Of a stretch of DNA of 64,000 nt, positions 34,791 through 44,734 are shown piece by piece (positions within the stretch are counted from its first letter, which is position 1; each line of letters begins with the position of its first letter). Position numbers and translations under genes: made by a program. The DNA is from Anastrepha obliqua (lineage: Eukaryota; Arthropoda; Insecta; Diptera; Tephritidae). The notes under the pieces are model-generated. The model was not told the DNA's origin. It did no database searches and saw only the letters and a list, made by a program, of their open reading frames with translations. The stretch is taken from the NCBI RefSeq assembly GCF_027943255.1, contig NC_072896.1, forward strand, positions 310,001 through 374,000. Reading direction: 5' to 3'.

Positions 34791-37272
34791 CCGCATTTGT
34801 TGCGCGGAATCTTCACACCCATGAACCAGTCAAATCTTCACTTGGGAAACTTTAAATGTAAAACCTTATACTGCCATCGCACACCCTGTACCTCTTTATT
34901 TGACACCAAACGAGGAAAGCTGAGTAATCAGTTGCCCAGAATTTTTGGCCCATAAGTACCACAACATTCTTACTTAAGATGATCGAAAAAATAATAGACT
35001 TAGTTGATAGGGTTGAAGAATCAGTCAACAATAGCGGTGGATGGTGGCGATCAGTACTCTATCCTAAAGATGAAAAAGGATGTCGTCATGGCGGCTGCGC
35101 GAATACAGCACCCCTTTTATGATGCTCTTGAACATCATAAATTGGACCGATGCTTAGTACTAGGCGTAGGGTTTGTTTGTTTTATAGAAAAGTCAATAAA
35201 CTAAACAAATTCTTACTGATTAAAACGATAATGCAGAAGAAATAAAAAAATAAATTTTTCATGAGCTTTTAAATTGAGCTTTTGATTAAACAAATTAACG
35301 CGGATACATGAATGACATACTGTACATGTTTGGGCTTGTCACTTCCAACACAAAATATATTTAGTAATTTTTCCCAAACTTTCAGTTTCCAGCAATTAAA
35401 CTAAGAAGCTTTAGTTAAGCAAACGTGTACTCCTTTTGCTTTTCAAACACAAATTCAAAACTAAATACTTATTCATTAAAATGTCTGTACTCAGCATTTT
35501 AATTCTGCTGTAATTAAGTTACACAGATTATTTCACTCCCCAAAGGGAATGTCCGCTGATTGCGCAATTAGTGTGCGATACCTCTGCAATTGATGGCAGC
35601 AGAGCATTCAGACAAATCAATTAACAAACAATTTATTTTACTAGCACAGTGTTGGACGCCTTAAGGTATGCAAAGAATGTGTATGTTGTCACACAGTTGC
35701 ACCTACCTCAGAGCGATGGCTAAGAATGCTATTGGCACTCAGCGAGGTAAAATGAAATACATCTATGTTCAAAGATACACCAGACAGCCCTAGATGTCGG
35801 GCCGTAGTTTTTTAAGAAGAAGGTAAAGTCCCTTCATTTTGTTAAATGTATATTGAGCGGTAAGGAATCAGAGATAAAGAGAAATCTGTTCAAATGTACG
35901 GAGCAACATCAACAAATTATTAAATAAAGGATTTCACAATTGTGCTTGGAAAGTCACTGACATAATAATATTTGATTTTTTGAAGACATAAACCTTTGTG
36001 TTTTTGTAAAACCAAAGCCTGAATTTGTGTCAGTTGATGATGAAATTTTAGTGAGTTGTCGTGGGCACGAAAGTTTATCAATTGGTTTTGGCCCAAATTT
36101 GGCACAAAATCATACGTTCATTTTCGGTTCTCTTATTATTTACATAAGAAGGAATATAATTTAAGAACTAAAGAAAGAAAAAAATAAAAAACACTCTCAC
36201 GGTATACATGAACTATTCCAGGTATACACAGACTGAGCCCCAAATACACACATTTTTCTTTACAACATGCCACAATTTCTTTTTAAAATTCGCACCCTTT
36301 CGGCAGTACAAGATTCATTTTGGAACTTAATTTTCAATATTTTGCACTGCTGTTCAAGCATAAAGCGATCCACACACCATTTACAGAAACAACCCGTCGA
36401 TAGCCTCAAATGTGCTATGAGAAATATTTAATGCTTGCTTGTATAGGCCACCATACAAAGCTCAAGAGAAGCTCCACCCAAAAACCTGCCAAAACCGTAG
36501 ATGCATACTTACATATTTAGGCATTCAAATTTCTTACCATTGTAGTTATCCACAGCTTGTAAATGTAAACTCCGCATATCAAAAGGAGTACCCCAAGAAG
36601 TGATACGTGTAAAGGCAAAAAATTAAATGCAGTTATACAAGTATTTTATTTCAACAAAATTTAAAGTTTGCATAGCCATTGTTGCGTGATTTTATTGTTG
36701 TATGGCTGGGACAGCAGTTAACCACAGCATCCGAACCGTGAATAAAACATTAACCAACTAAAGCTTTGAGTATTAACTATAAATAAATGTGAAACCGCCA
36801 ATACCACCAAAGTTCATTCTACAAATATTAATCTATTTATCATAGTACCGCAGTAACCAATTTAACACGCTTCGTAAAACCACTAGAATCGCCCTTTGTT
36901 AAACGCTACGCATATTCATATGTACATCTAAAAATCCTTGGGTATACTACCTGCTAGCTTACTGATGCTGTATAGAACAAACCGCAAAATTTGTGAACTC
37001 TCATTTTTGTTCGCAGAATTTACAATGCCTAGTTTTCTATTCTCTTTCCATCAGGTAAACAAAAATTCCGACACATTTTTAAATGTAAACATTTTTACCA
37101 AATTCTCACCCCAGCTTAAAAGTTGTTAAATTAAATTAAATTTAATTTAAAAAAGGTTTTTAATTTTTTATGTAAAAGATTTTTTTAGATTTTTAATTTT
37201 AATAATTTTAAAAATGGCGCTAAAGTTGACCCTCCCGAAAAATTGAACTTGGACGGTTTTGTCCATTTTGGC
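34791..37272. other. No gene recognised
   Basis: AT-rich sequence with no supported gene or repeat boundary. Confidence 0.5.
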
Positions 37273-37618
37273 TCTTCTATTTATCTGATACACAAAAACC
37301 CAAAAAAATTATTTATCAGTATGACTGTAGCTATGTCCCGTACTTGAATAAAAAATAATCATAAATTGACAAAATTGCGCGGTTTTGAATTTGACACTCT
37401 AAAAATCGGTTTTTCCAGTTTTTTAATAAAAAAAATACGAAATAATTGATATAATAATGTGAATCTAGTACGGGCGATAGCCATTGATGTTGTGAACAAC
37501 ATATTAAAATTTCAGACGATTCAGTTGAATAGTTTTTGTTTTTTGACAACACCAGGACGAAAAAAGTCGTTTCGAGATAAATGAGTTTAAAGTTTGAGTC
37601 ACAGGAGCGCGCGGACCG
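37273..37618 (+). repeat. Unclassified dispersed repeat, copy A
   Basis: About 346 bp highly similar to 49678-50019 in the same orientation, ending in caggagcgcgcggaccg in both. It has an internal inverted pair, GCTATGTCCCGTACT and AGTACGGGCGATAGC, about 125 bp apart. Just upstream at 37154-37175, ttttaattttttatgtaaaa is the reverse complement of sequence upstream of copy B. It has no coding frame; strand arbitrary. Confidence 0.85.
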
Positions 37619-39550
37619 CTCTCTACCTACTTAATGGGCTGTAGAAACTATAATATTAGAAATTTCCGCTTGAAAATTTTACAATATATTCATAAGATAC
37701 TACTTTCTAAATATCGAAAGAACAAAAAAATGATTTTTGGAAATTTCTCGACCACAGGGTTTCCTTAAGTGACTCTTTGTTAGTTTACTGTTTTTACCCC
37801 TGATAAATGCTATTTACGTTAATAAATGTTATCCCTGGAACAAGCAACAACACGACGTTAAGTTGACATTGCCAACTAAAACCGGGAGTTCTCACAATTT
37901 TGACCACCGCACTGTGATTTCTTTCATTGTTACAAAATAAAATTCAAATTAAAAATAAATGTCGTCACTACTTGAGGATTTTGGACATCTTTCTGTGAAG
38001 TCGACCCCCACCCGGGTCCCCCCATCATGGAAGTAACCGAAGAAAACGCCCAAAAAGTCGAAAAATTAGAACTGACCAACCAAAGATTTAAATTTTCACA
38101 GATAAGAAAAGATTTGCAAATTATCAAAGACTGATAAGATAGATTTTTCCCGAAAAACTAGTGCTTGTTAGGTACCCCGAATGGTCACACCACGACCGAT
38201 TTAAAAGATCAGTACTTTACAGATTTCAAAGATCGACGTCAAATCGCAGCTCGATTTCGTCTCTTTAATATTATTTCATTAGACAACAGAAACAGTACAG
38301 GTTGTTTTATACACCTACAGCAGGCCTCAAATCTAACTTACATTACTGCTCTCTAGCAATCAGGCACTAAAAACTGAAAGAGGTAGCTTTCTTCATGTTA
38401 AGTGACCGCAAGTTGTTCTCCATATTGGTGAAAGAAGCCCCTCGAAAGTTCTTTGGTAGAATTTATCGGAGTAAGTCATTGCAGTTCTGGCCTTTCAGCA
38501 AAGACTAACGATACTTGTCTGGAATTTGAAGTGGTAAGAATTTCCATTTCAGGGACAGCCAGAAGTTTTCTTTAGTTTTATGGATTATTGTTTGTACACG
38601 GAAACACCAACCAGGCGGCATTTGCCAGAGAACCATAGTATATATTTGATGTTACTATTAGTTGCTTGAAACGGTCGTGTTGCCAGTGATGATTTAATAA
38701 CTACGAGATTCACAGAAATTGACAACTCACCGTCGGGAACGAAAATTTTTGGACGACAGCGAGGCGGTGGTAGAAAATCACATTGAATAGAAATCTAAAG
38801 AATATTTTCCCAATGGCGTAAAGGCAATATACTCATGATGTGAAGTATGGAGTTAGATTAAAAACTAAAAAAAAAATATAAAATCATACTTTACACAGCA
38901 ATCTTATCAGGCGTCACTCGTATAATGCGATGGAATGATATGGTTTTCAAGAGAAAATCTGTATTTTTATTATTATTATTTGTTATATTTTATTATTCGC
39001 ATGTCGCAGATTTACAAAAAGCGTATTATAAAGATATTTTTGGTCCCCCTGAAAGTAAATTCTTTGCCTATATTCGGCGCAACAAGTACGATACTCTTTT
39101 ACTTCAGTCCCTCGCAGAGCATATTTAAAAATGCTTTTAATTATGCTTCTTCTTTTATCCAAGGGCTATTGAAATTGAACCCAATTGATATTTCTTTACT
39201 TTGGGATGTATGTATATATATATATACTCGTATGCGCCTGTTGATAGTGTGGTTGCGTAAACACACTCTGGATTGTGCAGAAAACACCAACAAAGAAATA
39301 TCAGCTACTTACGAGTACAGTGCATTCATAAAATCCAAGAAAGGCGAATATAGTTCGTCTAAGTGCTCGCGCAAGCATTCGAGATGGTGAAAATTTAAAT
39401 TATGAAATGTTACAAATTTAAAAAGGTGAATATGATTAACCAGTAGATATTTTCTTAATAGAATAATGAGATTTATAATAATTGTTGAGCGAAAATAGTT
39501 CCTGTGGTAAGTGCTGTCAGCCAGCATATCAAATATTTCTATTTATATAT
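37619..39550. other. No gene recognised
   Basis: A 151-codon plus-strand frame at 38935-39390 is of low complexity (Tyr- and Ser-rich) with no recognisable domain and is not called. Nothing else identifiable. Confidence 0.5.
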
Positions 39551-39990
39551 GGAAGTTAACATTCACCCACGGTTGGCCGCCATGCGTTCTGCAGTGCCAT
39601 CATATTTTAATCTCATCATCATGTAAAATAGGATACTACTAACTGGTTTGCGATGGTTAACGGACGCTCTTTACACGACTTCACAATTCGTCATACGAGG
39701 TAAGGAGAGAAGTTACGAGCTGCACAACTGCATCCCAATAATGCACTCATAGGAAGTCAAGGTCACGGCTGGTCTCAGACAAAGAGTTGACAAGAAGTTG
39801 CGCAAGACTGCGCCGCTGCTGGAGAATAACTTATAAATAGCCAGCGCGACTAAGAACCAGTTTGTCGAGTTCGGTAGGGATAGCTGATTAATATAAAGTT
39901 AAACTTATTCTGTTTAGTTTGAATAATAAATTCATTGTTAAGTTGCACTTGCTATTTCTGGGCAAATTGGCCCTTAATTTTGTTTTTTAG
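39551..39990 (+). repeat. Possible solo LTR
   Basis: A GC-richer block starting AGTTAACATTCACCC, with a TATA box (ttataaatagcc at 39831-39842) and an AATAAA-containing stretch about 90 bp later (39922-39930). The order and spacing of promoter and polyadenylation signal, and an AGTTAAC start, resemble LTRs of Gypsy-type retrotransposons. No internal coding region is present and no flanking duplication was found. The right boundary is approximate. A host promoter is an alternative. Confidence 0.35.
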
Positions 39991-41290
39991 TGTGAAGACA
40001 TTAGGTCTTTCAACTTGTATGGACAGGCATAGATATTCGTCATTCATTCACAGCTGCGATTTTGCAATACGAAAGTTATCTGTGTCTGCTATCTGAAAGA
40101 CAGATGGTTTGTTATGAGGAGATTTCTTTATGCAGTAATGCATTCGGAGCTTTACCATTGTTAAAAAATATGAATTGGGCACAATACTAGGTTTAAGAAA
40201 CTAATTAAATTAAATTTCCAATAAGTGAACCAAAAGTGTTTATACAGACGGTTCATTATTAACAGTATTTCGGTTCTGTATTTGAACATATTTTTGTATT
40301 CTTCAAATACAAATCTCTTTAAAATACTGCGTGTACTACAATCGACTAAATTTATTATAAATGACTGAGATATTGGTTTTTTATTAACAATGCAATATCT
40401 TACTTAAGATTAGGGAAATGCCGTACATCGATTTTTAAGGCTAATTTCGGCCGAAGCCGAACCGAAGATTTTCGAGGGCTCAAGTAGTAAACAAGCAATG
40501 ATTTTTTAAAAATTCAGTAGTTTTATAAGGAAAGAGTAAAACCTACAAAACATTCAATTTCATTAAATTCAGTTCATACACATTCATACACTCAATTCTT
40601 ATTTAAACTTACTTTTTTTATACTATTTTGAAATAACACGTTTCACCACCAAATTTTTGCAAGAAATTACCGTTCTTGTACGAATCACACCAAAACAATC
40701 GAAATTCCTACCAAAGGAATTTTTTCAACTAAAATGTTTACAGAAACTAAAAGTTTATGCAATTTTTGAAGAAAAAACTAAAAAAAACTGCTTTCCTTTT
40801 TTTCCGAAGCCGAACCAAATCCGAACCGAAATCAAGTTTCAATCGTTTTCTACTTATGATAATTCCTGTTCCTTACAAATGAAATGAGTTTTTATTCATA
40901 AGTTCAAAATGAATAAAAATTTAAACTGAAATTTTTCCTGTAAAACTTGTATATTGAATTTAAATAATTTTTTATGATGAATAATAGGTTTGAGGATTTT
41001 TATAATTTTAGAAATAAAACCTAAAAATAAATATATTTTTGAATAGTCAATATCTTCTTATCAGTTATAAAAATTACCAGTATCTAGAAACAGTAATTAA
41101 GTGAAATACTTCCAGTGACAAGAATAATTTGCTCTTTTATTTGTGCTTTTTTCTTTATATTTTTGTTAATAGTGCCTCGCGGGACTGTTCCAGTAATTCC
41201 CACATGTGTGTTGGCTTCGTCAATTCAATAAATTTCTGCCAAAAACTACCAGTAGATTTTGTTTTAATTTTTCTTAAGTAAGCTAACTAA
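39991..41290. other. No gene; one SINE scrap
   Basis: AT-rich. Apart from the SINE scrap at 40108-40172 no feature is supported. A 76-codon frame at 40657-40887 is unassigned. Confidence 0.5.
40108..40172 (-). mobile_element. Decayed SINE fragment (S5)
   Basis: ttatgaggagatttcttt, gcattcggagctttaccatt and ttaaaaa match in order the body of the tRNA-headed SINE. Head and tail are missing. Confidence 0.55.
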
Positions 41291-42185
41291 AGGGTTTTCC
41301 AATAACAGGTGGTATTTTGAATAGCCCGCTATTTCGGCAGGTGTCGCTTTCGAAGTTGTCATTTTTTGATATTTGACAAGTAGAAACTAAGCCATTAATA
41401 AAAATGGAGCAATACACGCTTAAACAACGCATTGAAATTATTAAAATTCACTATAAAAATGGTGAAAATTTTGCAGAGACGGTTCGTAAAACTCGAACAT
41501 TTTTGGGTCATTGTAAAGCACCTTGTCGGACCACAATACAGAAATTGGTGAAAAAATTCGAGGTGTTGGGACAAGTTAGTGATGTGAAGAAGAACAGCCG
41601 AAGCTGTTGTAGCCGAAAGTGTTGAAGAAAACCCAGGTTTGTCCATTCCTCGTCGTTCTTTGGAATTAGGCATTCCACAAACGTCATTACACCGTATTTT
41701 GCATAAAAATTTGGGTCTTAAGGCTAATACAGTCCAGTTAACACAAGAACAACCTCGTGTCTTTGCTGATTATTGGGTCGTTGAAATGCATGAAAATGAT
41801 CCGGAATTGCATCGAAAAATCATATTGAGTGATGAGGCCCATTTCCACGTCGGTGGCTTCTTCAAGAAGCAAAATTGTCGGATCTGTGGCTGAAAAAATC
41901 CAAGAGTTATTGTTGAAAAGCCTCTCTATCCTCAACGTGTGACTGTTTGGTGTGGTTTATAGTCCGGCGGAGTCATTGGACCTTACTTTTTCGAAAGTGA
42001 AGCTGGAGCAACAGTTACGGTGAATGGATTGCACTATCGAGAGATGATTAACAATTTTTTATGGCCGGAATTGGATGGTATTGATCTGGACAACCTTTAT
42101 TTTCAACAAGACGGCGCTACGTGCCACACAGGCAAGGAAACCATTGATCTTTTACAAGAATAACACTTTTTATTGGAAAACGCAT
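41291..42185 (+). mobile_element. Tc1/mariner-superfamily element, internally deleted
   Basis: Imperfect terminal inverted repeats: left GGGTTTTCCAATAACAGGTG, right (reverse complement) GCGTTTTCCAATAAAAAGTG, with similarity continuing for several more bases. TA lies near both ends, but the exact boundary is uncertain by a few bases. At about 0.9 kb it has lost the third catalytic block and C-terminus of its transposase, the deletion running into the right terminus. Confidence 0.8.
41404..42162 (+). pseudogene. Tc1/mariner-superfamily transposase, frameshifted and 3'-deleted
   Basis: It begins MEQYTLKQRIEIIKIHYKNG, an N-terminal helix-turn-helix, and frameshifts near 41590. It continues ESVEENPGLSIPRRSLELGI, then HRKIILSDEAHFHVGGFF with the first catalytic D, a stop near 41893, then VTVWCGL, GGVIGPYFFESEAGATVTVN and FQQDGATCHTGKETIDLLQE with the second catalytic D, and stops at 42160-42162. 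The third acidic residue is missing. The family is common in insects and belongs to the IS630-Tc1-mariner group; I do not assign a finer name. Confidence 0.82.
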
Positions 42186-44476
42186 AAGCTTATACGCAAA
42201 AGTACATCTGCAATTTTTCAGGATGCCTATATCGACCCAATTTTGAGATAACATATTTCCTTCTATTTAATATGCATTTAAAACACGAATCAAAATCCAA
42301 AATATTTTATTATTTAAATGCTAATTTTTCATTTAAACATACCTATATACTTTATTCTATTGCAATATTTATTTGGCTTTGAAGATTTTTGAATAAAAAG
42401 CATTAAGAAAATGTTCGAGCACTAAAAAATATTTTCTAATTATGATTTTATGTTGACATTTTACATATACATATGTATATGTAGATACTACAACCAATCT
42501 GTAACAATGATGAAATATATATCTAATTCTAGAAATATACCCGTATGTATGTTCATCTATATATGTATATCAACTCGTCACTTACCAACCAATCCAAATT
42601 AAAATATTATGCGGTTCTTGTCACAAAGAAAGCGCGCCAAAATCGTTCTCTGCTTACTATACTAAAAATATGAGATCTAGCAGCTGTTGTCCGAAATCCG
42701 AATGTAATAACACCGTTATCTTGCAGCAGTTAAACACCGTTAAGCAAACAGTAATATGGCCAACCGAAAACTGTTTCCAATCACACGAAATGACACACGA
42801 GTCGATGCGGTATGTACAGTTAATTTAATAAAAACATATTAGTATGTGGAAAAATGTAATTTAGTACGCTTAGCGAAATGAAAATTAAATTAGCAACACG
42901 AGCTCATCACTTGGCGGCTCACAACTAATACCGACCGAACAACCGAATAACCGAACGACTGATTACACACAAATTAAGACGAGCCACGAAAGCTGTCATT
43001 TCACCAACTACGACGGTACTGATGACGACGGCGAATGTCGTAAATAACGGAATTACGAATTGCTGCTGCTTCTGTTTTAAACGAAGAATTGCATTGCTGC
43101 CACTTGCACTGATGCTGCTTCTAACGCTGGTGCTGTTGCTGCAGAAGTGTCACTAGCACGGACCGTTGCTGGATTGCGAGCGTGGCAGCCAGATGGCTAA
43201 CTGGCGACGACTGTTGCGCACCAACACTTGCACAGTGTTATCAACAACACCACAACTACTACTGCTGCACCACTGTTAATGGCCAATGTTGCTGCCACGA
43301 TGAATGCAACTAAGTGCTATCGGCGGCATCACACTCCTGATATACATAGTTGCAGTGGTTGCGTTGTTTGCTGCGGGCAAACGATACCTGCTGCTCCGGC
43401 TAGGCCTGATATTTGTTCGTGTTCCTTTCGTTTAATCAGTGGAGAATGCATGTAAGAGACAGGAACAAGCGCGGATGGAACGAAATGGCAATGCTGTATC
43501 AGAGGGCGGTTGCGGAACGTTGACTATAAAAACGGGATGACATAGAATGGAATAGCAACTAACAAAGTAAACATTGTCGGGGTATTGTTGTAGTGGTGGG
43601 CGCCTTAAAGTGAGCAACGAGCAAGAAAAAGCAGGTTGTTTTATGTGAAGGTACGTGTACGGTTGGTAAGCGTAGGTATGAATTGACGAACTGTATTTGT
43701 TTGCTACCGACAACAAATCAAAGCTCAGCACAGTGGGTACTTTTAAAGCACTTTTTCATAATTTTTATTGTTGTGTTCTCACCACTTACGCCTCATTGTG
43801 CACACTAGAAAAATATACATAGACACTCCTGTATGAAGGTACATAAACATACTCGGGTAAGTGTGCGATTGTGCACACACGCCACATTTACCAGAAATCT
43901 TTTGGCGGTTCAGTTCTCCGCCGATGTTAGTGAAGCCATAAATGGACCTCAAATAGTCGTGGTAAGTGCGCAAGTGTTTCTTCAACGTATTTAGTAAGTA
44001 TTTGTTGTTGGAGTTCTAGCTGCCGCCTGTACAATTGTTGGCTATACGCGCCAGTTAAAGTGTGCAAACACGCATGGCATTTCCTTTTAGCTCTTCATTC
44101 TTCCTGCCCTCTTCCTTGACTTCGATTTAGCGGCGCGCTTGTGCCGTGGATTTCCGTTACTCTTGCTATTTTCTGCTGTTTTTACAGCGCTTTAATGCCA
44201 CCACTTAACTGCATTTTTGTGTTCATAGTGGTTTGGGTGGTTGCTTTTGCATAGACCTTTTTCTGTGCTTTTGTCACTTCCACCTGCAATTCATTGCAAT
44301 GTCATCTACAACAGTAGCTATTGTAACATGGGAAATGCTTGTTTTCCTTTCGCGTCACTCACTCTTTTTTACATTACTTTGTTTTTGCTTTGGCTCATTC
44401 ACTGCTATTTTTTGAACCTTAGTTCTTAAAAAACGGGAACAGCGAATTAAGACAACTGAACAATTTTACTCCAAGT
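42186..44476. other. No gene recognised; CTG/GCTGCT-rich stretch
   Basis: AT-rich to about 42900, then GC-richer. At 43050-43420 there are many CTG/GCT and ACA/CCA triplets (for example ttgctgctgcttctg). This pattern is seen both in Gln- or Ser-rich exons and in 5' regulatory regions of flies, but no convincing exon with splice sites was found. The sequence up to 44476 is unassigned. Confidence 0.45.
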
Positions 44477-44486
44477 GTATTGACAG
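44477..44486. repeat. Target-site duplication, left copy (full RTE)
   Basis: gtattgacag, repeated exactly at 47761-47770 directly after the AAG tail. Confidence 0.95.
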
Positions 44487-44734
44487 GAGGATGGTTCCAT
44501 GTGTAGAAGTCCACGCAAGTGGGGAAAGTTACTGATCGCCATTCACTTGGGAATGGCCAGGACGATTCTTCTGCATATGGTTCAAGCAGCTCACAACGGC
44601 CGGGATTAGCCCACGTATCCTCTGGGTAGCTTCCGAACATCCGTTTGGGAGTGAGCTAACGTGAGAAGGCGAAATATTCCAGGATAGCTGGTTGTGCGTT
44701 GGGTTTGGGACCCGCCACTTAAAAATCGCCCCCA

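Noticed and set aside
38935..39390. 151-codon gene
   Set aside because: Tyr/Ser-rich low-complexity translation overlapping another frame; no domain.
43228..43455. Thr/Ala-rich exon in the CTG/ACA-rich stretch
   Set aside because: Composition reflects triplet-rich DNA; no consistent reading frame or splice sites.
44487..44700. HDV-like self-cleaving ribozyme at the LINE 5' end
   Set aside because: Hairpins are present but I could not pair the first bases into the required nested pseudoknot; kept only as a low-interest question.
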